NCBI GenBank assembly: GCA_009768925.2
Contig: VHIT02000041.1
Span: forward strand, 62,001-126,000
Direction: 5' to 3'
DNA: 64,000 bases
From: Cryptosporidium bovis
Taxonomy: Eukaryota > Apicomplexa > Conoidasida > Eucoccidiorida > Cryptosporidiidae
Shown: positions 20,801 through 32,174 of the stretch, one piece after another
How the letters are laid out: each line of letters begins with the position of its first letter
Numbering within the stretch: position 1 is the stretch's first letter
The notes under the pieces: generated by a model
What the model saw: only the letters and a program-made list of their open reading frames with translations
Database searches by the model: none
What the model was told of the DNA's origin: nothing
Position numbers and translations under genes: made by a program

Positions 20801-22562
20801 AAAAACCGAACGTTCTGTCAAAAAAAGACTTAAGGATTTGGGTAAATTAAAGAATTTTGAAGATAAGGTAAATTCTGAGTATGAATATGACGATGAATTA
20901 AACACTAGAAATATCAATTTAATTTCTTCCATCATGGAGTTTAAGGAGATTAACATAGATGAATATATATTTGATGAATATTTAGAGACGGACTTAAATA
21001 AAATATTAAAAGAACAAAGCAATATATTAGAAGATGCATATTCGACTAGAGAACTTATAATCGATGATTTGGATGATATTCCACTAGAATCACCACCTTC
21101 AATTCCAAATTCACTTATTTCAGATACTAAATACACTTCAATACTAAAATCATTGGGATTAATACAATTTGAGAACAAAGAGGATAGCATCTGGATGGTT
21201 CCAAAAGAATTAACTCAATCGAAATATCTAAAAATAATAGATAAATATAAAGAATTGATAGAGCTAGATTCATTTGAACTATATGAAATGTTGAGTAGCA
21301 TTAAAAACAAAATAAATGCTGATGTGCATAGCTTTAAAGATGGGATTAAATATTCTGATACTATACTAAGGGAAACTATAATAGAGGTGTTTGAAGATTC
21401 TAAATTATATACCGGTTTTCCAAAAATTAATTTAGATGATAAAATACCTCACGAAAATGGATTGCTTCATTATTTGTGTTATGAATTGAAAACCATATTG
21501 AATAAAAATATAAACAATGAAGAGAGTAATAGTGAAATTTATGAAGATTGGATAAATAAAGAACTGGAAAATTTAACATTGTGTTTATCAAAGGAAAGAT
21601 TTGAATATTTGGGAATTAAAAATGAATTAATTGAGGTGTTTGACTCAATAAATGTATCTAGACTTTTAAAGGTACTTGGGTTTAGAAAGAAATTAATTCC
21701 AAAAGAAACCCAATTTATTATAAATATAGATAGAGGTATCAATCGTGATTTAAGTAAAAGAGAGAATACTTTATTTAATGATGAAGATGATGATGACTAC
21801 TTTAGTAAAAATAGTGATTTCTCAGAGAAATCCACTGAATGTTGGACACTTGATTATGAAAATATATCACTTAAGGATTTCAATAACAGATACAATATCT
21901 TATTAAATACAATAATAGACTTAAATACAAATGAAAATAAAATAATAAAGAATTCTAAGAATAAAAGTTTTTCAAAGAAATTTATACTGGAGTTATCTGA
22001 AAACATTTATAAATTAAGAACAAGGTCGGGGGGATTTGATTACATAAACTTAATAATTGATAAGTTTACTGAAGTTATAAGTGCTTATAAAGAAAATAAT
22101 ATTAGTAGTGATATTTTTTTTTTACTAGTTGGAGGTAAATACAGTCACCTAGACTTGGAAGATAAACGTTTCAAAAGATTAATAAAGTCATTAATGGGAA
22201 AGCAATCAAATAAAGAAGGTATTAATAGTTATACGTTCACTGACTTATTTAATCACTATAGCATTGATAAAATAAGAGAATTAATAGATTTCATGAATAA
22301 ATTAATAAACATGGAAACACTGCAATTAGAAACATTTATTGGTTTATCAATGGATCAGGGTAAAAGTAATGTTGAGAATTATAGAAAAACAGATAAGATA
22401 AAAAGAAAAAAAATTAAAATAGATGAAAACGATAAAGAAAACCAAAATTTCTTGGATGATTCATATTTTGATTTAAATAATAGGTATAGTGACCATGATG
22501 AAGTAGAAAACATTAAAGAAAGCCAGATTGAATTGCCAGATGAATTATTTGCATCTGACTAA
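17865..22562 (+). CDS. Timeless/Tof1/Swi1-family replication fork protection protein
   Basis: The family travels with the replisome and supports fork pausing, checkpoint signalling and cohesion. The 1,565-residue frame has the Timeless N-terminal helical region (for example ISLLIEWNTISLKLMPLWD and IIQLLFWLTLPPDDNWRKF near residues 85-145). It continues past residues 600-680, where TRETLMKNKSHKIVRISLRC lies. A long acidic loop falls near residues 200-225. The conserved C-terminal motif is present near residue 946 (INWTKKDDEELLNLYSQF, then RSVKKRLKDLGKL). The last 250 residues are Asn/Asp/Lys-rich and poorly conserved in style. The basic KIKRKKIKID near the end may be a nuclear signal. Length is typical for the family. 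No intron is visible. Confidence 0.85.
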   Translation: MEETYSKNKEAIGSELIHYVNSLVEPLANESTSNFPILDKNESTFRNEKKNSNQVWVVGVEAIDDLKDIIKLVKREIEGGPESERHAISLLIEWNTISLKLMPLWDISNDNIEIQCLIIQLLFWLTLPPDDNWRKFHSKTMKCDAYLKGMQKVKYSLLYGNFWKEVLSLYIKLKEVIDNKGFLEEDKNELRKMEEFILKLKVQEDKNDTVENESSDDENEMEIDMDINIDKLIEEDNIMKYRRLERLEIRRRVRDEIVLINDRVSKRNKLYKNRIGMIKGLIIQTLKISDPNANESITMFGIRSPHLILVSRMIANGILEIVEDDSESFFNDNGKIIKDESQLVAPWRILEYIYGLICNIQPIDFVNELFEKKIEKNYNENLRNKFMEKIIKKSSSSGFTSNSLMNRHSRFNPVLARRRISESRGCTSIQLNNSKYGSSKRIVKYRNGYDEEEMFDYIDILMGPMQSTGGNIHDLDMYGFNTIEGTLGNLDGMNKVNYQETLRLLGSFVDNFFKTKLPYLIERIFVILRNGSDKHTIWDLSRLISLMTWVLSYKRAIFCQVIKDETDINIINDELTRLVLETKMLINTTQNTAIDFIHSTIKHHTRETLMKNKSHKIVRISLRCLNEQLKIIHIMSNSNTDKLSELGMSIISFIAGLDLMNDLSWILKHYVKATHHPELILYSIEVSNRLIKLISKIGGNAVVNIRRRRKDRLTDENDFINYDEDNEVIYENDKQKLPGFSGSNYSERTKLMSLEEMMNDFCDGRIVSAIMNIVNNYSTNHSNINWHVSRFARKIITTRPIGTNNKLNELEGESESKYSYIYCGLFFQLTYFITFASILSDKGFICNSETDKGAEDILSLARHVVHQFWEVARINKFVFIELLFSKNSARGLSLADPERLRSIFTNYEEGLDFEIIDRMENTGNNAHEARLHVKSKISKEKNSNINWTKKDDEELLNLYSQFEENPKCISIITGLLSDIKTERSVKKRLKDLGKLKNFEDKVNSEYEYDDELNTRNINLISSIMEFKEINIDEYIFDEYLETDLNKILKEQSNILEDAYSTRELIIDDLDDIPLESPPSIPNSLISDTKYTSILKSLGLIQFENKEDSIWMVPKELTQSKYLKIIDKYKELIELDSFELYEMLSSIKNKINADVHSFKDGIKYSDTILRETIIEVFEDSKLYTGFPKINLDDKIPHENGLLHYLCYELKTILNKNINNEESNSEIYEDWINKELENLTLCLSKERFEYLGIKNELIEVFDSINVSRLLKVLGFRKKLIPKETQFIINIDRGINRDLSKRENTLFNDEDDDDYFSKNSDFSEKSTECWTLDYENISLKDFNNRYNILLNTIIDLNTNENKIIKNSKNKSFSKKFILELSENIYKLRTRSGGFDYINLIIDKFTEVISAYKENNISSDIFFLLVGGKYSHLDLEDKRFKRLIKSLMGKQSNKEGINSYTFTDLFNHYSIDKIRELIDFMNKLINMETLQLETFIGLSMDQGKSNVENYRKTDKIKRKKIKIDENDKENQNFLDDSYFDLNNRYSDHDEVENIKESQIELPDELFASD

Positions 22563-22589
22563 TTTTGCATTGAAAACAAGAAAAATAAA

Positions 22590-24179
22590 TTAGTCAAATT
22601 CAATATCCCTATTTGGATCTAAATTTTTGGGGCCATATAATCTGGACTTTTTTGAGGCAACACCAATGTATTTGATTTCACCACTTTTTGTCTCTCTAAA
22701 TCCTTCAGGAAGCTCTTCAATATTATAAGTTTGGATTTTTGCATTATGAAATCCATCTTCGTCTTTTATTCTCTTTTTTTGTTTTAATGCAGTAATTATG
22801 CCTTTGTTACTTGGATTATCTTCAAGGGTATCATCATAATAAATAATAATATTACCATTATTTAAACAAATGATCAACTGATTGATGTTATGAGACCATT
22901 CAAATGACTTAATTTCACTATTTGTATTAATTAAAGCATTCGAATAGTGCTGTTTCACATTGTCATTTAAATTAACTAATGATTCAGCACTTATTGAAAC
23001 AATAGATCCTTTGATTGATGAAGGATCGCTGCGCTTTTCATATTTATTTGTTGATATTAGTATATTTTTACCACATTTTGAGTAAATAAATTTGGAATAT
23101 TCACAGTTGCCATCTGAGTATATATTTAAGAATGTATTAATTGGTTTATTTGTTTTTCTAATATCCCAGACTTTAATGCAACTATCAATTATCCCTCTAC
23201 TAACAACGTAACGATCTTGTGTTGATTTATATTTAATGAAGTTAACGTCAGATATACATACTGAGTTATTTTCTGAGGTGTGAGAATCTCTTATTATAAT
23301 ATTTGGTGTATCGGAAAATAAGTTTCCGTTTCTATGAAACAATTGAATAGAACCATCGGTACATGATGATACAACATATTCGCCTGAAGTTGAAACATTG
23401 ATGGAATTAACTTGTATTGATGAAATGTTTAATTTTCTTTTATCTAAACACTTCATTACGCAGTGACTTGGTATATATTTGTCTATGCCAAACGGTTCGC
23501 TATTTAAATTAAATAATCTAATTGTATTGTCCATAGATGATGTGATAAATTGATTTTCATCCAAAGTGTCCCACTTACAATCCAAAACCGTATGTGTATG
23601 GCCATAATTTGTTTTTACAGCCTTAACATATGGATCTCCCTTTACAGTTCCATTAATAAAGTCTCCATTACCATCAAACACCCTACAAATGGAATCTCCA
23701 CATGCAGCAATAATCATGCTTCCATTGTTGTTATATTTAATAGATCTAATTGAATGGTCTTCCAACGGACACATTACCCTACTCGGTTTTAAGTCATTTG
23801 AGAATAAATTGTTGAATTCGTATATCTCTATTTCACCGTTCAACGTACCGCAAACCATTTTTTGTCCCTTAATTGGCAAAGACAAACAAGTTATATGTTT
23901 TGCACTGCCTACACTTTCTTCATCCCTAAATTTTATATATGAATTTATTGGGTATTCTATTTCTTTGTCAGAGTTTGATTTACACTTTTCGTGCAATTTT
24001 AAAACATTTGCTAAACTATTAATCCCGTCAAAGTCATCATTTTCACTATTACTATCCTCATGTTTATGATTTACATTTTCCCCTGTGCTGTTATTTTTAA
24101 AATCACTTAATCTCTTCTCAGTGTTGGTTTCATCTTCGCTACTAGAGCTGTAATCTACTATTTGAATGCCTTTTCTCAT
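22590..24179 (-). CDS. WDR70-like WD40 repeat protein
   Basis: A 529-residue protein with an acidic, Ser-rich N-terminus (DYSSSSEDETN) followed by about six or seven WD40 repeats from residue 75 on. Diagnostic parts are GDPYVKAVKTNYGHTHTV followed by CKWDTLDENQFITSSMDNTI, which match the WDR70 repeat in which a GHT-containing segment is followed by W..P...G.F.T.S.D.T.R. The C-terminus is also WDR70-like (RLYGPKNLDPNRDIEFD). WDR70 proteins are nuclear and have been linked to CRL4-DDB1 and chromatin repair; that role is taken from the family. The stop lies 27 bp from the stop of the convergent Timeless gene, so the two 3' UTRs must overlap. Confidence 0.82.
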   Translation of the reverse strand: MRKGIQIVDYSSSSEDETNTEKRLSDFKNNSTGENVNHKHEDSNSENDDFDGINSLANVLKLHEKCKSNSDKEIEYPINSYIKFRDEESVGSAKHITCLSLPIKGQKMVCGTLNGEIEIYEFNNLFSNDLKPSRVMCPLEDHSIRSIKYNNNGSMIIAACGDSICRVFDGNGDFINGTVKGDPYVKAVKTNYGHTHTVLDCKWDTLDENQFITSSMDNTIRLFNLNSEPFGIDKYIPSHCVMKCLDKRKLNISSIQVNSINVSTSGEYVVSSCTDGSIQLFHRNGNLFSDTPNIIIRDSHTSENNSVCISDVNFIKYKSTQDRYVVSRGIIDSCIKVWDIRKTNKPINTFLNIYSDGNCEYSKFIYSKCGKNILISTNKYEKRSDPSSIKGSIVSISAESLVNLNDNVKQHYSNALINTNSEIKSFEWSHNINQLIICLNNGNIIIYYDDTLEDNPSNKGIITALKQKKRIKDEDGFHNAKIQTYNIEELPEGFRETKSGEIKYIGVASKKSRLYGPKNLDPNRDIEFD

Positions 24180-24495
24180 GTTGTAATATAATGCCTAAAA
24201 ATGTTGCAAATAATACACATAATATTTTGATAATGAATATGGAGTTGCTGATGATAAATTAATTATTTAGCAATGGGATTATTTTATCAGCATATAGTTA
24301 CCAAATTAACATTGCCAATTCGTTCATTGTAATTAAATATGTGATTTTTTAAAATTTTTGTCTGTTAAATTTTAGGTACCATTATATACCGGCAAATAAT
24401 AAATAAAATAAAAAGATTAATCTCGCAATATTTTTTTCTGTAATATAGAAATAAAATAATTAAAAGAATAATTGTATGGACATTTGTGTCACTAA
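24180..24495. other. Short divergent intergenic region
   Basis: 316 very AT-rich bases between divergent starts of the WDR70-like and Alg13-like genes. No AP2 or E2F-type motif was noticed. Confidence 0.5.
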
Positions 24496-25324
24496 ATGTC
24501 AATATTAGTTACAGTTGGTACAACCAAGTTCGAGGAATTAGTAAAAGAAGTGGATAGACAGGAATTTCATAATAAATTACTTATTTTGGGTTATAACAAA
24601 TTGATAATACAATATGGAAGGTATGTGATGGTTTAATTTTTGAATAAAAAAACCACGTAAATGCCACATTTCGCTTTCATTTTAAATAATTTCTAATTTG
24701 TCATTAGTGGGGACTATAAGCCAGCAGAAAGAAGAGTAAAGTTTGGCCAAGATAGCTCACTTGAAAATGACCTAGAAATAACTTCAGTTTCATACATGAA
24801 AGAAATAGCTTACGGTGACTATGATCTTATAATATGTCATGCTGGAGCAGGCTCAATTCTCAATTCTTTAAGAAACAATGTAAGTTTTGTGATATTAATG
24901 TTTTTTTGTGAATAAATGCGAGTTTTAATGTTAAACTGAATTTAACGACTAGAGAAGGACAATAGTTGTCGTAAACAATAAATTAATGGATAACCACCAA
25001 TCTGAGCTTGCATTTCAATTACATAACGACAAACATTTGATTGCGGTTCAGGATCCAAAAGATCTATTAAATTCTGTAAGTTTGTATATATTCCTCTTTA
25101 CTTCTGACTAGTAAACTAGAATAAATTCCTATATAAACATTCAAATTATAAACGCCTTGCATATATAATCGCGCAAATTCTCAAATTTATTATATATACA
25201 ATTACAACTAAAAAAGATTGAGCTCGCCACTAAATCAACAGACATAGCTCCATTTCCAAAGGCAGATAACTCCACATTTAAAGAGTTTATAAACAGCATT
25301 GTTAATAGAAATATTTGGAAATAA
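24496..25324 (+). CDS. Alg13-like UDP-GlcNAc transferase subunit, four exons
   Basis: Alg13, with membrane-bound Alg14, adds the second GlcNAc to the dolichol-linked N-glycan precursor on the ER. The gene is spliced: exons 24496-24620, 24708-24879, 24953-25075 and 25217-25324 give 175 residues in one frame. Donors are GTATGT, GTAAGT and GTAAGT; acceptors are TTAG, CTAG and AAAAG. The last acceptor is weak, and CTC at 25223 is an alternative in the same frame. Family motifs are clear: MSILVTVGTTKFEELVKEVD, LLILGYNKLIIQYG, the donor-binding DYDLIICHAGAGSILNSL, and VVVNNKLMDNHQSELAFQL. Length agrees with free-standing Alg13. Alg14 is not in this window. Confidence 0.92.
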
Positions 25325-25873
25325 ATCCTCCTTTATTACCCACTCCAATTTTAAAACAAAAACACGTTAATGCACATAAAATACTAAATACACATGAACT
25401 AACTGTAATCTATTTGCTTCGCACGTTTCATTTTTTTTCAACGATTCGTTTCTATTTTTAGTTTAATAGATAAGCAATGCACAGTATGGCGCCATAGGTA
25501 TCGAATTACTGAAACCACGTCACGTCTCTCAATATAAAATATAGCAATTTTAAAAAAATTTGAAATGAAAGTAAATAAATAGATTCTATGTGGATATATA
25601 AAAAAATAAAAGTAAAATAATAAAATTAATGTGAACGAATAGATAATGATAAGTCTAGACGGGAAAAGAATAGGGCATGCACTATAGGTTTTGTCGAATT
25701 TTAAAATCTTTTTTTTCCTAAGAACAAGTTACAAAGAATTAAATGAGTGAACACTTTTAGGAAGAATAACAACTATTTGAGACAAGGGTGTAATGAAACT
25801 TGAGGAAGCCATTCGTTTATGTACACATCATTAATCACTGGTATTATTTACTCTTCTCCATAAGCTAGGAAAG
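25325..25873. other. Intergenic region with E2F-like palindrome
   Basis: 549 bases between the Alg13-like gene and the four-TM protein gene. An exact TGGCGCCA lies at 25487-25494. No frame is convincing. Confidence 0.5.
25487..25494. promoter_or_regulatory. E2F-like palindrome TGGCGCCA
   Basis: Exact palindrome 380 bp upstream of the four-TM protein ATG. One of five exact copies in the window, all between genes. Confidence 0.45.
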
Positions 25874-26719
25874 ATGACAAAGGAAAGTAAAAATAAAGAA
25901 TATAATCGTTTAAGAGTGTTTGTCGCAGCTTTTTCCATGTCAGTAGCTGCTTTTTGGTGGACACTGGCACTTTTTAGCAGGTCATATCACTATCTAATAA
26001 TTTCTTTTCCTATAGGTAATTACTTAACAATGGATATATCACTATGGAATATATGGGCATCGTCAGATTGCAATCCTGTATTGTTGAATGGAAGACTAAA
26101 CTTCGACTTTTGTCGTTGGGTGATTTCAAATATAGATGGGAATTCAATAGGTGAGGTAATGAGATTTTTGTGTTTGAGAGGATATGGCTTAAATTCGCAG
26201 GAAAGTAACTGCACTACTTTTTCAAATTTATATTCGGGTTCAGCAGCGATGATAGCATCAATTATAATAGTTATATCACTATTAGTAGCATCTTCCATAT
26301 CCATTGTTGTATTGTATGTTAGGTGTTCCAGGAAAAATATAAGAGCTATAGTATTAATACAATTAGTCCTTGCTTCTGCTATTTCAATTTTATCAATATT
26401 TATTTACGTCTCAGTTGGAGGTTTCCAAGCAGACTTTAGTGGGTTTTCTCATTCAGTTAAATCAAACAGGCTTTCCTCCTTGTTTTTCAATTCAAATACA
26501 TTAAATTCTGGGTTCTATATTGCAATAACAGCTGCTTCATTCACTACATTTTTAATTCCGTGGGTTTCATATATAATAAAATCTATAGAAGAAGAAAACA
26601 TCGAAAATACTTCATATGTTTCGGCTCTAAAACATGCATACTACAGTCAAAAACTAGAAGATGAAATTGCTGAAACTGAATACCTTCTAAATAGGCTAAA
26701 AAATGGTCCAATTATATAA
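25874..26719 (+). CDS. Four-transmembrane protein with claudin-like first loop
   Basis: A 281-residue membrane protein. Hydrophobic segments lie at about 14-34, 124-148, 157-181 and 212-235, giving the tetraspan pattern with a long first extracellular loop. That loop has W58, W61, C66 and C80 (SLWNIWASSDC then DFC), which resembles the W-LW-C-C arrangement of the claudin superfamily. Further cysteines lie at 100 and 113. The C-terminus is cytosolic and charged. Apicomplexans have a claudin-like microneme protein used in invasion; I cannot tell whether this is that protein, another claudin-like protein or an unrelated tetraspan. Confidence 0.65.
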   Translation: MTKESKNKEYNRLRVFVAAFSMSVAAFWWTLALFSRSYHYLIISFPIGNYLTMDISLWNIWASSDCNPVLLNGRLNFDFCRWVISNIDGNSIGEVMRFLCLRGYGLNSQESNCTTFSNLYSGSAAMIASIIIVISLLVASSISIVVLYVRCSRKNIRAIVLIQLVLASAISILSIFIYVSVGGFQADFSGFSHSVKSNRLSSLFFNSNTLNSGFYIAITAASFTTFLIPWVSYIIKSIEEENIENTSYVSALKHAYYSQKLEDEIAETEYLLNRLKNGPII

Positions 26720-29495
<2,776 letters not shown>

Positions 29496-29864
29496 CAAAT
29501 TATGCGTTGGTAGTTGCAAATAATTGCCTTTTTAAAGAAGGGAGGTGGATTTCGTAGAATATTACGTCAGTTTTGAGGTGAACTCCCATGCATGACATGC
29601 GTAGTATATACTTGAAATAATATCTAAACAACACAATATTACATGCCAATTCGTGTGGAAGGCAGCAGATAAACAAGCTATCAATATTGAATTCAGTATT
29701 TGTTCGTACAGCCTACAGCTACTTTTTTTGCTAAGCTTCTTTCTAATCCCTACCCGAAAATTGAGCCTTTTTATCTAGGGAAACCCATTTATGTATTGGG
29801 CAAATTAACTCTGATTTTGTGTATTGAAAATTTGAGAACCCTCCCTTTACTTCTCCATTAATAG
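29496..29864. other. Convergent 3' region, Prp43 / Sec13
   Basis: 369 bases between two convergent stops. It contains CATGCATG (about 29588) and ACATGCG nearby. There is no gene. It should hold both 3' UTRs. Confidence 0.5.
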
Positions 29865-31643
29865 TTATCTGAGACCAGGAGGTGGTGGTGGTGGCGGTGG
29901 TGGTGGTGGTGGTGGTGGTGGTAGAGTTCCATGTAGAGCAGGATCACCGATACTTGGACGACTAGGAGTTCCACCAGTGGAAATTTTTTTATCCCAAGAT
30001 GGAGGCGGTGGTGGTTGTGGCAGAGAAGCACCAAACGTTCCACCAGTTCCCGAGTTTGTCGATGGGATCGACACTCTTGGTGGAGGAACCCCAGCTGAGG
30101 GAACTGAGGATAGAGCAGGTGATTGTTGTATTATAGATTGAGAAGACGCCAGATCACCCACCCCTGAAGTAGATGAAAATCCTCCAATTCTAGTTTGGGG
30201 AGGGGGAGGTGGTGCTGGAATATTTAAAGGTTTTAGAGACCCCGTAGGAGGCCGTTCTTGAGTAGTTTTAGATATTCCTGGGCTGTTTTGTATTTGAGGA
30301 AACGATGGTGAGCAGGGCGGAGGAGGGGAAACAGTAGAAGAGGCCAAGAAATTTCTCTCTGTGTTTCCTAACTGATTACTAACTCCAATATCAGCGCCTG
30401 AATGTATCATTGCTTGAGCAGGTGAAGCTTGAGTTGGAGGTGGTGGAATTGAGGATGATACTGGAGGCTGAATGGAGGGCGATATAGGGGGTAGAACTGA
30501 AGATTGAGTAGGAATTTGCTGACTGCTTGGCGATTCTGATTGTTTTTGGAATCCCGAAAAGTAAGATGTTTCATTGACATGCTCCTGCCTCATTTTATTA
30601 GTTGATTCTGGTAAATTTGATATAGGGGCTCCAGAATTCATATTAGGATTTGCAGGTTCTAAAATTAGTTGATTTTGGGTTCCATTAATTAGCTCTCCAG
30701 GAATGATATCATTACCGAATTGCTCATTGTTTGATATATTAGTTAAAACCTCCCATTTTCCATCAGAATTTTCTCTGAAAAGAGTAACAGTATCCTCTCC
30801 ACTTGAAGTAGCAAGAACCGTGCCGGTAACACTCCAAGTGAGTCTCCAAACAGGCTCATTGAAATTTAAGACTTGACTACTATGCCATCCCTGTCCATCC
30901 ACATCTTGAGTCCAAATAACTACAATCTTATCATCACCACAAGAAGCAATGGTTTCAGCAAGTAAATCTACGGAAGGTCTCCATGCAACATCTCTTACCC
31001 ATTCTGAGTGAATTGTGTCAAGTGTTTGCCCGATTTCTAAGAGTTCTTTAGTCTGAGGATCTTGCTTCCAAATCCTAATTTGGTTATCACAACCACCCGA
31101 AACAAGCCTTATAGGTTGGGTGGACGTTACACCTACAGAAGCTCCAATGGAACTGGTAGCGGGAGCCCATGATATTGAGTTTGTTCCATTTGGGTGTCCG
31201 AAAGCCTGTTTTTTTGTCCAACTTCTTGTTTCTGAGTTATAAGAGCAAACTGCTATCGAACCATCGGCTACTGCACAGGCAAATTGAAGTCCATAGTCCC
31301 AGGGACACCAGGAAACACTGTTAATTGAAGATGAAAAATCCTCACAAGAGTAAACAATTTCCCATCTAGACCTTTGAGTTTCTTTCCAAACCAATACCCT
31401 TTTATCATAAGAACAAGAAACCAAAACACTACCAAAAGTCGGATGTGCCCAACAAACTTGCCAAACCGGTCCTTCGTGCCCCCTTAGCTCTGCTAAAAAT
31501 GTTGGTTGATCTGTTGAAACATCAAATATCCTTATTGTGTGGTCTGAAGATGCTGTTGCCAATCTACGGCCATAGTAATCCAATTGGGTGTCATGTACCG
31601 GACCGGTATGGCCAGTATCAAAAGTTCCGATGACTTCCGCCAT
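29865..31643 (-). CDS. Sec13 WD40 protein with proline-rich C-terminal extension
   Basis: Sec13 is a six-bladed WD40 protein shared by the COPII coat and the nuclear pore. Residues of about 1-310 match it closely (FDTGHTGPVHDTQLDYYGRR, ATASSDHTIRIFD, ELRGHEGPVWQVCWAHPTFG, LVSCSYDKRVLVWK, SINSVSWCPWDYGLQFACA and HSEWVRDVAWRPS). Typical Sec13 stops near 320 residues, but this frame continues to 592. The extra part of about 260 residues is rich in Pro, Ser and Gln, with repeated PPPP clusters, and ends in 15 consecutive prolines before GLR. It resembles profilin- or SH3-binding proline-rich regions, or the Pro-rich part of Sec31; this is inference. The frame is unbroken, so no fusion boundary or frameshift is seen. 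Confidence 0.92.
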   Translation of the reverse strand: MAEVIGTFDTGHTGPVHDTQLDYYGRRLATASSDHTIRIFDVSTDQPTFLAELRGHEGPVWQVCWAHPTFGSVLVSCSYDKRVLVWKETQRSRWEIVYSCEDFSSSINSVSWCPWDYGLQFACAVADGSIAVCSYNSETRSWTKKQAFGHPNGTNSISWAPATSSIGASVGVTSTQPIRLVSGGCDNQIRIWKQDPQTKELLEIGQTLDTIHSEWVRDVAWRPSVDLLAETIASCGDDKIVVIWTQDVDGQGWHSSQVLNFNEPVWRLTWSVTGTVLATSSGEDTVTLFRENSDGKWEVLTNISNNEQFGNDIIPGELINGTQNQLILEPANPNMNSGAPISNLPESTNKMRQEHVNETSYFSGFQKQSESPSSQQIPTQSSVLPPISPSIQPPVSSSIPPPPTQASPAQAMIHSGADIGVSNQLGNTERNFLASSTVSPPPPCSPSFPQIQNSPGISKTTQERPPTGSLKPLNIPAPPPPPQTRIGGFSSTSGVGDLASSQSIIQQSPALSSVPSAGVPPPRVSIPSTNSGTGGTFGASLPQPPPPPSWDKKISTGGTPSRPSIGDPALHGTLPPPPPPPPPPPPPPPGLR

Positions 31644-32174
31644 CTAGAAATTCTCTATGTTAAACTAATTATCCCTATTCTTAACTTTTTTACTCTCCTC
31701 TCTCTTTATTCGACCTATTTTTATTTTCTTTCCTGCCTTCAAAATTCCACGCCCAGTGGGGAAAACAAATCCTTATAAGGCGCCAAAATTGTTATTATAT
31801 ATTAAGAATTTGTTATTCGACACCCTCAAAAATTGTTGGAGCCAAAACATGTGTTATAAAAACCCATTTAAATGTTTGTGAATGGGAGGGCAAAGATTTG
31901 CTAATGTGGCTGAAATGTATTCATTCTTAAAAGTTATTTTCCCGTTATTATAATGTCATCCTTTTCTCCTCAAATATGGTCCTTAACTGCTACAAAATTC
32001 TCAACAAAACACATATAAAACGTGGTTCCCGCCAAGCACATTGGATAAACTTAATAATAAATAGGTGCTTATCACATTTATATTGATGTTCTTCCAAATG
32101 ATTAATAAGATTAACTTAGTACCTTTATGAATAGATAAGGTGTATACAACGCAGTTATTTTGTTGTTTATCACA
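31644..32174. other. Divergent intergenic region, Sec13 / centrin-like gene
   Basis: 531 bases with two E2F-like elements: AGGCGCCA (31778-31785), 135 bp upstream of Sec13, and TTCCCGCCAA (32026-32035), about 140 bp upstream of the centrin-like ATG. The latter has the classical E2F site form. Confidence 0.5.
32026..32035. promoter_or_regulatory. Classical E2F-type site TTCCCGCCAA
   Basis: It matches the TTTSSCGC-type E2F consensus in a very AT-rich divergent promoter. Regulation is inferred. Confidence 0.4.

Noticed and set aside
29858-30043. His-rich frame on the minus strand
   Set aside because: It is the out-of-frame reading of the poly-proline codons of the Sec13 tail.
32160-32174. Start of the centrin-like frame at TTG 32160, and similar non-ATG starts at 14412, 34858, 44766 and 48069
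   Set aside because: Nuclear genes of this type start at ATG. The first in-frame ATG gives a normal family N-terminus in uS14, the centrin-like and the VPS13-like proteins.
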